From contig NZ_CP045503.2 of NCBI RefSeq assembly GCF_007004545.3, positions 4,682,102-4,746,101 of the forward strand: a stretch of DNA of 64,000 nucleotides, written 5' to 3'. A program made the translations under genes and the position numbers. This stretch comes from Shewanella eurypsychrophilus (lineage in GTDB: Bacteria; Pseudomonadota; Gammaproteobacteria; Enterobacterales; Shewanellaceae). Shown in pieces: positions 42,882 through 52,021 of the stretch; the stretch's first letter is position 1, and each line of letters begins with the position of its first letter. The notes beneath the pieces were generated by a model. That model was not told where the DNA came from. It ran no database searches and saw only the letters and a list, made by a program, of their open reading frames with translations.

Positions 42882-43607
42882 ATGGAAGATTCGATTAAGC
42901 CTATGACAGAGCCTGTAAACTTAGCTGAAGACTTACAACTAGATACACATACACTTCCACCAGCCCTTTCACATACTAAGCAGGATGAAAGCGACTGGCT
43001 TAGCTTCGATCAAATTCCGCTAACCTTGGTCGATGAACGTCATTACACTCAAGTCATGGGCGAGAGTATCTTAGCTTCATTGGTGCTATTTACCTTACTG
43101 TCACTTTTTATTATTTTAGTTGCGACAGTGCCACTACTCATCGCCCTACCAATATTGTCAGCCTTAGCCTTAGTATTAAGCACCATCAGCTACTTTAGAT
43201 ATGCTCACGCGAAATCCATCGGCTACGGGGTCTGTGATAATGAGTTATTGATGCAAAAAGGCGTTATCTGGTTTAAACGTATCTCCTTGCCTTATACCCG
43301 ATTACAGCATATCAGTTTGTCTCAAGGACCTATCGAGCGAAAATTTGGTTTGCATACCCTTAAGTGTTTCAGTGCAGGCAGTGGCAGCGCTGAAATCGAA
43401 CTACCAGGACTTGAAAGCCGCACAGCCGAAAAACTGAGACAACACTTACTAGCCAAGGCAGGGATCGCGAGCGAGACAACAAACTCACAGTTAGTACAAG
43501 AGTCACTGCCGGAGGCTTTAACACCCTCTGAAGAGACCAGTTTTACCCAGGCTCAAGAAGCCAAGCCTGAAACGTCAGCGCCAATAACAAGTGAAAGTGA
43601 GCGCTGA
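42882..43607 (+). CDS. PH-domain membrane protein, YdbS-like
   Basis: 241 residues. Two membrane helices (ESILASLVLFTLLSLFIILV and TVPLLIALPILSALALVLS) precede a bacterial PH (bPH2) domain: YGVCDNELLMQKGVIWFKRI followed by SLPYTRLQHISLSQGPIERK and FGLHTLKCFSAGSGSAEIEL. A low-complexity acidic tail ends it. Paired with the next gene as in ydbS-ydbT/yvdS-type operons; such proteins are linked to membrane stress or bacteriocin-peptide resistance in Bacillus. Function here unknown. Confidence 0.85.
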   Translation: MEDSIKPMTEPVNLAEDLQLDTHTLPPALSHTKQDESDWLSFDQIPLTLVDERHYTQVMGESILASLVLFTLLSLFIILVATVPLLIALPILSALALVLSTISYFRYAHAKSIGYGVCDNELLMQKGVIWFKRISLPYTRLQHISLSQGPIERKFGLHTLKCFSAGSGSAEIELPGLESRTAEKLRQHLLAKAGIASETTNSQLVQESLPEALTPSEETSFTQAQEAKPETSAPITSESER

Positions 43608-43608
43608 T

Positions 43609-45156
43609 ATGCAGACAAGGTTTTCACAATGGGCAGGGCTCTCAGCCTGGTCAATCATCAGCTACACCCTAAATACCATACGTTTAGTGATCAGCAATGG
43701 TTATGCCATGATCCCCGTGGTCTATACGGGTTGGCAGCAAGGTTTTAGTTCCCCTTGGGTGATAGTGGCCGCCGTGGGCGTGGTGCTCGCCGTGCTTTGC
43801 TATGCCATCATTCAGTGGGCCATGTTCCGTTATCGATTATTTGATGACAAACTCGGGGTACGCCAGGGGCTGATATTTAAAAAAACGCATGAGATCCCAC
43901 TGAGCAAGATTCAAAATGTACGCCTCGAACAACCCATCTATTTTAGGCCCCTTGGCTTGTATAGCTTAGTGGTTGAAACTGCGGGTTCAAAAGACGACGA
44001 AGCCGTGCTTGCCGCAGTCAATTACCGTAAAGCTATTCAACTTAAGCAGCATTTGGTCAATCCATTACTGCCAACACCTATCTCATCTGACGCAGATCCA
44101 GAATCCGAAGATGGCACGCTAGAGAAAGGCGTCACTTTCGAAAGAGAGAGAAAAGCTAAAAAACGCAGTGAAAGCTTAGTCCGTAAAGATTTCAAACAAC
44201 TGCTACTCTTTGGCTTATATCAAAACAACCTGTTTTGGTTTGCCATTATTGCTGGCCCTATCATAGGGCAATTAGACTGGTCACAACTCGCCGATACGCC
44301 AATGGTACGTTCATCTTTACAATGGTATGAGCAGGTTATTAGTGTCAGTGTGCTTTACCAGATAGTCCTTGGTAGCTTATTACTGATAGGCTTCTACTTG
44401 TTGCTATCCTTGATCTCAATGACGGCCTCAGTACTGAAGTATTACCCCTATCACCTCAGCCGAGATAACAACACGCTTCACCGAAGTGGTGGCATTATCG
44501 CTAAACAAAATGACGCCTTAGCCCTGCAGCGAATTCAGGTGATTCGATTTTCTCAGCCAGTCATAGGCAGACTGTTAAACCTATGGACTGTCTATTTTAA
44601 GCAAGTGCAAGGCACTGAGGTGGAGCAAAAGGCCAAGCGGCACATGTTAGTGCCGAGTATGACTCGTAAGACGGTCGCTGAACTGCTCACTGATATGGAT
44701 GGTATCGAAGCTAAAACGACAGCCTTGCCGACTCAATTTAACCCTATTCATTTTGGCTGGTATTGGCGTCGGGCACTTGCCCCACTTATCGTTCCTCTCG
44801 TTAACACCATAGGTATGGGGCTCAACCCCATCACCGAACTCATGTGGCTAATCGGCCTCTGTTTTACCTTGGGCCTCTATTTGAGGTATCGTCAATGGGG
44901 CTATTACTTAGAAGGTTCAGACTGCTGGATCCACACTGGAATGCTTGGCCATAGTTGGCACTTAGTCGCATTAAGAAAGGTGCAACATGTGGCAATTACC
45001 CAAACCAAAGGTCAACGTAGAAAGGGCTTAGCAACGCTTGAACTTGGGCTTGCCAGTGGCACTCAGACGATCCCTTACATGCCACTTAAAGATGCAAGAG
45101 AGATTGCCGAACGTGCTCTATCCATTACAGCACGATCACCAAAGAATTGGATTTAA
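43609..45156 (+). CDS. Multi-PH-domain membrane protein, YdbT-like
   Basis: About 515 residues from the ATG at 43609; a GTG at 43591 inside ydbS is possible. Three bPH2 units alternate with pairs of membrane helices: FDDKLGVRQGLIFKKTHEIP followed by LSKIQNVRLEQP; then YYPYHLSRDNNTLHRSGGII with ALALQRIQVIRFSQP; then YLEGSDCWIHTGMLG with LVALRKVQHVAI. A large inner-membrane protein that partners YdbS. Overlapping start and stop show co-translation with the preceding gene. Confidence 0.85.
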   Translation: MQTRFSQWAGLSAWSIISYTLNTIRLVISNGYAMIPVVYTGWQQGFSSPWVIVAAVGVVLAVLCYAIIQWAMFRYRLFDDKLGVRQGLIFKKTHEIPLSKIQNVRLEQPIYFRPLGLYSLVVETAGSKDDEAVLAAVNYRKAIQLKQHLVNPLLPTPISSDADPESEDGTLEKGVTFERERKAKKRSESLVRKDFKQLLLFGLYQNNLFWFAIIAGPIIGQLDWSQLADTPMVRSSLQWYEQVISVSVLYQIVLGSLLLIGFYLLLSLISMTASVLKYYPYHLSRDNNTLHRSGGIIAKQNDALALQRIQVIRFSQPVIGRLLNLWTVYFKQVQGTEVEQKAKRHMLVPSMTRKTVAELLTDMDGIEAKTTALPTQFNPIHFGWYWRRALAPLIVPLVNTIGMGLNPITELMWLIGLCFTLGLYLRYRQWGYYLEGSDCWIHTGMLGHSWHLVALRKVQHVAITQTKGQRRKGLATLELGLASGTQTIPYMPLKDAREIAERALSITARSPKNWI

Positions 45157-45170
45157 ACTAACAAGTAAAT

Positions 45171-45198
45171 AGGTTCTAGAACCTAGGTGCTAGGACCT
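45171..45198. repeat. CTAG-rich intergenic repeat
   Basis: AGGTTCTAGAACCTAGGTGC followed by TAGGACCT; contains the perfect palindrome GGTTCTAGAACC. CTAG family, after the YdbT-like gene. Confidence 0.6.
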
Positions 45199-45221
45199 TA
45201 AGACTGAAAAGGATAATACTC

Positions 45222-45788
45222 TTGAACAGCACTGAACAAGCAAGGCTAATGACACCAGAAACTATTATCAACTTCTGGTTTGATGAGATTGAGCCAAAAC
45301 TCTGGTGGGTAAAAGATAGCGAGTTTGATGCATTAATCAAAACACGTTTCGGTCTTCTGGTTGAACAAGCTAAAGCGGGTGAACTCTACCACTGGCGTAC
45401 AACGCCTCAAGGGCGCTTGGCCGAAGTTATCGTACTGGATCAGTTTTGCCGTAATATCTACCGCGATACACCCGATGCCTTTTCAGCCGATCCACTCGCG
45501 TTAGCACTGGCCCAAGAAGCCGTGGCACATGGCGCAGACACTGAACTTAAGACCAAGCAAGTGCCCTTTTTGTTTATGCCTTACATGCACAGTGAGTCGA
45601 AGAAGATCCACGAAATCGCCATGGTGCTGTTTAGCCGTGAAGCCGCAGCCGGAAACTTAGAGTTTGAGCGCAGGCATAAAGCAATCATCGACCAATTCGG
45701 CCGTTACCCACATAGGAATGGGATTCTTGGGCGAGAATCGACGCCTGAGGAGTTGGTTTTTTTGTCGCAGCCCGGTTCAAGTTTTTAA
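45222..45788 (+). CDS. DUF924 family protein
   Basis: 188 residues if the TTG at 45222 is used, which has an excellent AAAGGA ribosome site; the ATG at 45249 (MTPETIINFWF) is the usual family start. Signature blocks INFWFDEIEPKLWWVKDSEF, LAEVIVLDQFCRNIYRDTP, PFLFMPYMHSESKKI and DQFGRYPHRNGILGRESTPE identify the all-helical, TPR-like DUF924 fold. Cytosolic, function unknown, widely conserved. Confidence 0.9.
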   Translation: MNSTEQARLMTPETIINFWFDEIEPKLWWVKDSEFDALIKTRFGLLVEQAKAGELYHWRTTPQGRLAEVIVLDQFCRNIYRDTPDAFSADPLALALAQEAVAHGADTELKTKQVPFLFMPYMHSESKKIHEIAMVLFSREAAAGNLEFERRHKAIIDQFGRYPHRNGILGRESTPEELVFLSQPGSSF

Positions 45789-45861
45789 ATTTTAGGTTCA
45801 TTTGGCGGTTTTTTGTATTTGGTGGGTTGTTGGATAGCATAACTTCATTGTTATCTAACGC

Positions 45862-46122
45862 CTGCCCGGCGAGGGCTATGTAAACACTTCTGTGACACAC
45901 TATTTAATACTTACTCGCTAGCAAGTTTCAAATCGCTTTTAGGTTGTTTCATTTAACAACCTTGGTACTTGGAGGTTTACTCAGCACCATAGCATCATTA
46001 ATGTTTATTGCTTGCAGCAGGCTTATATGCAGATACTTCAGTGAGACGACGCAAGTACAATCCCTGTAGTCTCTGCGATGACATCCATGTCATCGAAGCT
46101 CACTGCCGCATCTGCATCGGCT
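45862..46122. repeat. Palindromic dispersed elements, copies D (partial) and E
   Basis: 45862-45901 reads GCCTGCCCGGCGAGGGC then TATGTAAACACTTCTGTGAC, the uninterrupted inverted form of the site where the IS inserted at 22.8 kb. 46026-46122 is a fuller copy: ATGCAGATACTTCAG, CGACGCAAGTACAATCCCTG, TGACATCCATGTCATCG and GCCGCATCTGCAT. The rest of 45789-46347 shows no gene. Confidence 0.65.
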
Positions 46123-46347
46123 GTTCTTACTTCTTCGATTAGAGCTTGCTGCTTACAGCATGGCTTTAGACAGAAACAGTGTTTCAAAGTTGATAGGACA
46201 CATACTTGAGCTCATAAAGATTTACATATGAACATTTGAAAGGTGTGCAATTAGTAACGCTTTGATAAACGCTATAAAATTATTATAAAAACTAACGAGG
46301 AACGAGATAAATCCAACTCTTTGTTCAGTTTGAAAAACTTGCTAGCA

Positions 46348-46974
46348 TTATTTTTTAAAGGCGTTCGTAAACAACTGTTTGAAGTGTTTATTATTAGCTA
46401 CAATAGCTTCCTTAAAAAGTTTAGTACCACTACCGTCACCAATTTCAGAGTTTACAAGGTCAATAATCTCATAACGAATTAAGTTTAACCTTGAACCAAA
46501 ATCAGCTTCAACAAACCATTTAATTAATGATATTTTATCATTAGGGTACTCTTGAGATTTCTTTTGTATCTCCGACATTAAGCTAACTACTTCTGCATTT
46601 TTCAGTTCAATTTTGTTTGAAATTATATCATTAGATACTACATGTAATTGATCTAAAGCGGCGACCATATTTTTTGTTGCTTCTATTAACTGAGAGTGAA
46701 AGACTTCATTGCTTACAGATTGATCAATAACGTTTAGTATTGCAGAGCGATATTCACTTACATATTTTATATACTCTAGAGCCGCATCTTTCTTCCTAGC
46801 TAAATTCAAATCATCGAGGTGCTTTAACCGATTTAAAGCAACAGCTATAAACCCACCGACCATAGCCATGAATGGAACAGTTAACTCTGGCAAGTTCGAA
46901 CCCACCACTTGGCTTGATATAAAACCTGTAATAAATATTAGTATAAGGATGGAAAAAATTTCTCGTGTAGACAT
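46348..46974 (-). CDS. Hypothetical membrane protein with coiled cytosolic part, 208 aa
   Basis: Two N-terminal membrane helices (IFSILILIFITGFISSQVVG and LTVPFMAMVGGFIAVALNRL) are followed by about 150 helical residues, rich in Glu, Lys and Asn, likely coiled. No catalytic motif seen. The gene is clearly more AT-rich than its neighbours and lies between two palindromic dispersed elements with about 600 bp of empty DNA on each side, which suggests a transferred islet. Topology resembles small phage-defence or stress membrane proteins, but nothing identifies a function. Confidence 0.65.
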   Translation of the reverse strand: MSTREIFSILILIFITGFISSQVVGSNLPELTVPFMAMVGGFIAVALNRLKHLDDLNLARKKDAALEYIKYVSEYRSAILNVIDQSVSNEVFHSQLIEATKNMVAALDQLHVVSNDIISNKIELKNAEVVSLMSEIQKKSQEYPNDKISLIKWFVEADFGSRLNLIRYEIIDLVNSEIGDGSGTKLFKEAIVANNKHFKQLFTNAFKK

Positions 46975-47370
46975 TGTATTACTCTAAGTTTTGTTCGCAA
47001 TATATGAGAGTTACGCCAGTAGTCCCAACATTTTCAAGCACGCCTTGCGGGTGTATTTGGCAAAATGAATATGACCTATTATCTAGGTCTTAGCTAGCTC
47101 TTAGCAAATGGCTGCAATGATTCAATAAGTACTCTACCAAAGTGAAAGTGGAAAATAAGTAACCTAAATCAATAAAGTACGCATTGATATTTGATCCTTC
47201 TTGAAAGCAACCTGTAAGTGTCATTTATGGATTAGCCAACAATAACAGCCATAGATATTTTTATAACCACGAAGCGCTACACGAAAATCACGAAGGTAAA
47301 GGCAAGATAGTCAGATTCATTTCTCAAATGAGCCGAAATCGAGAAACTACTCTGCTTTTAGATAAATCCG

Positions 47371-47480
47371 GTGTAGATGCGGCTGCGAGCTTCGATTTCA
47401 GGGATGAAATCGCAGAGCCCACAGGGAAGTGCTAGCGGCGTCTCGCAGAAGTATCTGCACATTCCTCGCCGGACAGGCGT
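47371..47480. repeat. Palindromic dispersed element, copy F, uninterrupted
   Basis: GTGTAGATGCGGCTGCGAGC at the left pairs with GTATCTGCAC near the right; between lie GAAATCGCAGAGCCCACAGG and GCGGCGTCTCGCAGAAG, followed by a CCTCGCCGGACAGGCGTT tail. This copy shows the intact sequence across the IS insertion point. The remainder of 46975-47573 has no recognised gene. Confidence 0.7.
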
Positions 47481-47573
47481 TAGGTTAAATTGAAGCTATG
47501 AATTTCAAATAACTTCTCAATTAAAACTTTGCCGGAAGCTAAACCAAACAATGTAATCAAGCTTCATTCGAAG

Positions 47574-47915
47574 CTAGCCTAATCTAATATTCCACTTGCC
47601 ATCATTTTGCAAACTACAGTTCTCTTCTGTATCGAAGCTAACTTTAGCGGATAGATCATTAACCTTAATTGAGGCTTGAGATAACGCTTTTTGAATGAGC
47701 TTAATGAGATGAACATCTTGTTTATTGACTGTTGCAGCAGACAAGTGTTCATTGGTATCGAACACACAGATGATTTTCAGTGATTGAGGGAAGTTATCAT
47801 AATTCACCAGATGGGTGATCCACTCGAAACCCTCTACCTGTTCCAACGCCTGCTCACACACTTGAGTCAAAGACACCCTCAAACTGTTCTCTATCTTCTT
47901 ATCTGACTTTCTCAT
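47574..47915 (-). CDS. Conserved gammaproteobacterial hypothetical protein, 113 aa
   Basis: MRKSDKKIENSLRVSLTQVC, EGFEWITHLVNYDNFPQSLK and VSFDTEENCSLQNDGKWN are highly characteristic; the same protein in vibrios and relatives is often labelled Fis-family regulator or Fe-S oxidoreductase without any such domain visible. Small, cytosolic, mixed alpha/beta. Function unknown. Single gene. Confidence 0.8.
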   Translation of the reverse strand: MRKSDKKIENSLRVSLTQVCEQALEQVEGFEWITHLVNYDNFPQSLKIICVFDTNEHLSAATVNKQDVHLIKLIQKALSQASIKVNDLSAKVSFDTEENCSLQNDGKWNIRLG

Positions 47916-48129
47916 AGCTACCTATAATCCGTTCCATACGCTTTAGCACTAAGGCTAACTCAGCGCTAAAGAGTAAGAAAAAAAACATTTTTTAGCTAGA
48001 TCTAAACACACAATATTAACCACTAGCATGGCTTAACAGAAAGATGAGGTTGATTTTAAAACTAGAAAAATGAACCAAATAATAATGCTACTAGGCTTCA
48101 TTAGCAGTTAGCCAACGGGGCATAAAAAA

Positions 48130-48546
48130 TCAAATATACTGGCTGATCTGCCAGTCAATCAAGGTTGCATTGCCATCGTTATCACACAGCCAAACCCTAG
48201 CCCGTGTCATCGGTTTTAAAATCCCGACCTCAGATTCGACTTTAGACCAGTCGGCATAGAAAAACTCTTCACCATTGATACGGAAGTTATGCTGACTATA
48301 GGGAAGGATCAATGACTCTTGAGTGCCGTCATCGGTATCGATAGTGAAGCCAAGTTGTAGCCTGTCTCGCCAGTAAAACACAAGCTCGCCAGTCCAGGAG
48401 GTCATATGGTTGGGCTCGCAGGCAAAGTCAGCAGGAGGACGAAGGCGTCCTTCTGCGCTTAAGTTCATAGAAAGAGAAGCTATAGCAATCACAATGATAA
48501 GAATAACAACTCTTCTGTGCCAAGCTCTACTGTTACCAGTGAACAT
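48130..48546 (-). CDS. Hypothetical secreted or anchored protein, 138 aa
   Basis: A hydrophobic N-terminal segment VVILIIVIAIASLSMNLSA acts as signal peptide or anchor. The mature part has Cys in DFACEPNH and VWLCDNDG, which could form a disulfide, and several Trp (MTSWTGELVFYWRDRL). No family recognised. The start lies 16 bp after the stop of the metalloprotease gene, so the two are almost surely co-transcribed; it could be an inhibitor or partner of that protease (inference). Confidence 0.65.
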   Translation of the reverse strand: MFTGNSRAWHRRVVILIIVIAIASLSMNLSAEGRLRPPADFACEPNHMTSWTGELVFYWRDRLQLGFTIDTDDGTQESLILPYSQHNFRINGEEFFYADWSKVESEVGILKPMTRARVWLCDNDGNATLIDWQISQYI

Positions 48547-48562
48547 ACCTATATCTCTTTAG

Positions 48563-49555
48563 TTAATCACGGTAGGCTTGGCTCATCTCGTCCATTCGCA
48601 CCGATTGCCAAGGGGTGAACTCCCACATACAGTAATCATCAGAGTAATCCATAAAATTAGTGATCGGATCATCTCCAGCACCGCCTTTTCCTTTGCAGCT
48701 ATTTCGTCCTACAGGACATCCATAAGCAGGTGAGCGCTCTGCGGGAGTATCCTCAACATAGTCACCAGAGCCTCCGCACCCACCTTGAAAAGTATGGTAA
48801 AGCCCAAGCCAGTGTCCTACCTCATGAGTTAAAGTATCCCCCTCGTTATATGGAACAGCATCACCACCTGGTAGAGTGGAAAATAGGATCACAACTCCAT
48901 CATCATCTGGATAGTTTTCATAATAGTTAGGAAATGTAGCCCATCCTAAATAGCCACCTCCGGGGTTGTTAGTGTATACATTCAGATCATTCGCCAAACC
49001 AACTCGAAGTGCAGCTTTCATGTTCGCTTCAGCAACTGTACCAGGCCCAGCGGTGAACCAAGACTCAGGATAATCATCAGTTGATACATCTATAATTTGA
49101 TACCCCACCCGCTGGAAGCTTATATCGGTTGTAACACCACCAGTCATACCAGAAAAAGAGTCGTTCAATATATCTATTTGACTATCAATTTCTGCTTCTG
49201 ATAACACACCATCACTGCCATTAACAATCACATGGAAATGAACATTAAAGACCCTCGAGTTTACAGGTGGAGGGGTATCACCGCCCCCTCCACCATTACC
49301 TCCACCATTACCATTACCATTACCATTACCATTACCATTACCATTACCAGGTTTATCTGGCTTCTTAAAAGCATTGAGCCTTTTATTAACTTTTCCGATT
49401 TCAATTTCAGTTGGCGTTCGTGTAGCACAACGCCAAAATGCCGCATTAGGGTTGGCATGATCCCAGCCGTTTTCATCTGGATTTGGCCCATTGGCCATGG
49501 ATTGAGGAATAGCTATAAGTAGCAAGCATACCGTTATTAAAAGTAACCGAAACAT
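48563..49555 (-). CDS. Secreted M43-type zinc metalloprotease (pappalysin-like)
   Basis: 330 residues from the ATG at 49555, preceded by GGAGG at good spacing. Signal peptide MFRLLLITVCLLLIAIPQSMA. A Gly/Asn-rich linker (GNGNGNGNGNGNGGGNGG) separates a short N-terminal part from the catalytic domain. Zinc site HEVGHWLGLYH is the HExxHxxGxxH metzincin motif, with the Met-turn in NFMDYSDDYCMW. Cysteines in GGCGGSGDYVEDTP and CPVGRNSCKG match the M43B disulfides. Probably an extracellular protease. The linker is encoded by a hexamer repeat at 49305-49346. Confidence 0.9.
   Translation of the reverse strand: MFRLLLITVCLLLIAIPQSMANGPNPDENGWDHANPNAAFWRCATRTPTEIEIGKVNKRLNAFKKPDKPGNGNGNGNGNGNGNGGGNGGGGGDTPPPVNSRVFNVHFHVIVNGSDGVLSEAEIDSQIDILNDSFSGMTGGVTTDISFQRVGYQIIDVSTDDYPESWFTAGPGTVAEANMKAALRVGLANDLNVYTNNPGGGYLGWATFPNYYENYPDDDGVVILFSTLPGGDAVPYNEGDTLTHEVGHWLGLYHTFQGGCGGSGDYVEDTPAERSPAYGCPVGRNSCKGKGGAGDDPITNFMDYSDDYCMWEFTPWQSVRMDEMSQAYRD
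49305..49346. repeat. Hexanucleotide array (CCATTA)7 inside the protease gene
   Basis: Seven perfect CCATTA units encode the Gly-Asn linker. In-frame hexamers can change length without breaking the protein, so linker length is likely variable between strains. Confidence 0.88.
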
Positions 49556-49711
49556 CTCAACAACCTCCAAGAAGGTGAGTCACCTTCTTCATCATTTATG
49601 ATTATGTTCAAGCATCCATACTGATTAAATTATAACCTACACCCACAATATTTTCTCGATACTGGATACGACTTTTTACTACTTAGCATTACTTACTATC
49701 TAGCATTATTA

Positions 49712-50143
49712 CTAAGCACTATTCATCTTTCGCTCAAGTAAGCTCATCATCTCGACCGTTAAGAGCATCATCTGCTCTTGAATTATTTTGCGCTCAAGTT
49801 TAGCGTTTTGTGAGTTATCACCACTGATGGCCCTCAGCTCTAGCTTGAGCCTCTCTAACTCCTCTTTTATTCGCTCTATCTGCTTTTCAATGACAGATAA
49901 ACCTTCATCTTCATTGGCAACTGATAACTCATAGATATTTTTATTTTTGCTATGTAACAGCCCGCCTAGAACACTATCCAGTGCTTTTTTATCTAACTGA
50001 TATCTAGTCGCTGCGTCGGAGATAGTCACAATATCGGCAGCTAACCTACCGCCAGCTTCCTCGATAGTAAAGTCTGCCTGAATATCGATACGCTCCCTCT
50101 CAGGAAATGATATGGCCCGATAGAGGTTCACCAGCATATCCAT
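49712..50143 (-). CDS. Hypothetical coiled-coil protein, about 143 aa
   Basis: Start set at 50143 (MDMLVNLYRAIS); an upstream ATG at 50197 gives a non-homologous-looking extension. After a short N-terminal part with YRAISFPERERIDIQADFTI and ISDAATRYQLDKKALDSVLG, the C-terminal half is a clear coiled coil (EKQIERIKEELERLKLELRA). Cytosolic, no catalytic motif. Family not recognised. Stands alone between the protease and DUF1254 genes. Confidence 0.65.
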   Translation of the reverse strand: MDMLVNLYRAISFPERERIDIQADFTIEEAGGRLAADIVTISDAATRYQLDKKALDSVLGGLLHSKNKNIYELSVANEDEGLSVIEKQIERIKEELERLKLELRAISGDNSQNAKLERKIIQEQMMLLTVEMMSLLERKMNSA

Positions 50144-50302
50144 CTTCACAAAGCGCCTCCACGCCGATATCGATCCCGATAAACAGGGTATCGACACGAT
50201 TTAGAAGGAGCTAAAGAGGGATAGATAGAGCAATTTCTTATGACAGATTTTTCCTATAGCAGCAAAAGTTATAGCCGTTTCATAATCACCTGATAGATAT
50301 AA

Positions 50303-50333
50303 AAAAGCCTCGCTGTTATAGCGAGGCTTTTCT
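50303..50333. terminator. Bidirectional intrinsic terminator
   Basis: AAAAGCCTCGCT-GTTAT-AGCGAGGCTTTT has 12-bp arms and T-runs on both strands, ending the DUF1254 transcript on the minus strand. Confidence 0.85.
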
Positions 50334-50392
50334 TTCTCTATTAGAACTGACTCAGAGCGATTCTGACAGAGAGTGGCTCTTACAGAAACCTA

Positions 50393-52021
50393 TTACTTCA
50401 CAAGCTCAAAGTCACTTGGCTGCCAAACCTTATCAAACCAAGGCTGTAGCGGGCCATAGAGGCGTAGCATGGCAAACCAGGCTTTACCCGGTGTGGTCTC
50501 AGTCCAGTTAGCCTCAAGCCCCTTTGGTGCATCTGGGCCGAAGTACAAAGTGACTGAGCCATCATCATTGTAAATTAGCTCATCACGCTTGTTGTTCTTG
50601 CTTGGGTATTTAGACCCGCCTGGAACTTGAAGCTCTGAACGCGTTTGCGGGTCGTAAGCCACCATAGACCAGAAGTCTTTCGCTGGTGCATCGGCTGGTA
50701 GCGTCACCTTGTAATTCTTCTCACCGTAGAGGATCTCTCCCTTGCTATCACCTGTTGTCATCGCATAGTTTGAGCCTACGCCCGGCACTTGTAGTGCCAT
50801 CGCAGGGGTATTTACCGTCGCTAGATAGAAGAACAAGGTACGGGCGTCCATGTTACGTCCGCCGTTACCACCATCTTTTAACCAGCGATAATCTCGGCCG
50901 ATAAAGCCAGTAAACCACTGCTTACCTTCAAACATATAAGCGCTCTTGTCGCGGGTCTTAAAGGCGATACTGCGCGCGGTGGCATTACCCACAGCAACGG
51001 CATCTTTTAAGATAGCCTTCATACGAGCATCGGGTTCGAAAGGCTTGCCCTTCTCTATGCCGATTGCGGCTGCTTGACCACGAAGTTCTGGATCAATAAA
51101 TGACACCGGCTCTTTTTGGATCACATGCCAAAGCTCTTCATAAAACTTGTAGTCATTAGCGTGAACCGTGTTGAAGTACTTACCTGAGCCGTTAGTGAAC
51201 TCCATCTTCTTGGGATTCTTAGCATCGGCTAGTGGGTAAATCTTAAGACCTGTACGCCACATGTTCGATGCGTGATCTGGCTTACCATCTTTAAGGAAGC
51301 CTCTCAAAATCAGCCAGTTGTTGTAACTCTTTGATTGAGCAATCCACACCTTCTGCTCTTTATCGCCCACCATGATAGTGGCGCGGGTATCGCTGCCGCG
51401 ATCAGCCATACCATTCTTGGTAGGTTTAAGATCCCCCTGGTAATCCGGTGGAAGAATCACGTACATGCCGCCCTTTTTAGCATCGGGACCCGGTGCCCCC
51501 ATATCGACAACGAAGCGGAAGAAGGCATCGTTTAATGTACCAGGGCCTGCACCTGCGGGGATCTCAACCACAGTGACGCCATCTTTCTCAAGATCTAGCA
51601 TGGCGCCTGCGTAGACGGTATCTGTATTTCCAGTTAAGAACAGCGGGTTTGAGTCCATAAGGTTATCAAAGACAAGCACCTCATTAGAATCTTCAACACC
51701 GAGCGATTTAAAACCTAATCGAATACCCTCAACCGAAGTTGCGGGAATAAAGTTAAGGAACACATCGATACCACGGACAAAGTCCAAGTTATCGTAAACC
51801 TTAGTTAAGGTCTCATCGGTTGGGATGCCATCATAAAAATTAAGCTCACCGATACGAGTCTCAACCCTGTTTGGTGTCATGATCTCTTCAGGGATCTTCT
51901 GGTTAAACCCTGGAGTGACATCTTTATCCGATGAGCTGGCAATGGCCACGCCTGACAAGGCCGAAATGATACAGCTACTCAGGAGTGCGGCTTTAACAAG
52001 CAGTTTGGGGCTATTTATCAT
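50393..52021 (-). CDS. Periplasmic DUF1254/DUF1214 domain protein
   Basis: 542 residues from the ATG at 52021 (MINSPKLL), preceded by GGAGAAGTAAT. Signal peptide KAALLSSCIISALSGVAIA. The N-terminal DUF1254 part has NTDTVYAGAMLDLEKDGVTV and MYVILPPDYQGD; the C-terminal DUF1214 part has FWSMVAYDPQTRSELQVPG, GSVTLYFGPDAPKG and WFAMLRLYGPLQPWFD. Such two-domain proteins are common, secreted, and of unknown function. The 400-bp region upstream holds no sure gene. Confidence 0.9.
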   Translation of the reverse strand: MINSPKLLVKAALLSSCIISALSGVAIASSSDKDVTPGFNQKIPEEIMTPNRVETRIGELNFYDGIPTDETLTKVYDNLDFVRGIDVFLNFIPATSVEGIRLGFKSLGVEDSNEVLVFDNLMDSNPLFLTGNTDTVYAGAMLDLEKDGVTVVEIPAGAGPGTLNDAFFRFVVDMGAPGPDAKKGGMYVILPPDYQGDLKPTKNGMADRGSDTRATIMVGDKEQKVWIAQSKSYNNWLILRGFLKDGKPDHASNMWRTGLKIYPLADAKNPKKMEFTNGSGKYFNTVHANDYKFYEELWHVIQKEPVSFIDPELRGQAAAIGIEKGKPFEPDARMKAILKDAVAVGNATARSIAFKTRDKSAYMFEGKQWFTGFIGRDYRWLKDGGNGGRNMDARTLFFYLATVNTPAMALQVPGVGSNYAMTTGDSKGEILYGEKNYKVTLPADAPAKDFWSMVAYDPQTRSELQVPGGSKYPSKNNKRDELIYNDDGSVTLYFGPDAPKGLEANWTETTPGKAWFAMLRLYGPLQPWFDKVWQPSDFELVK

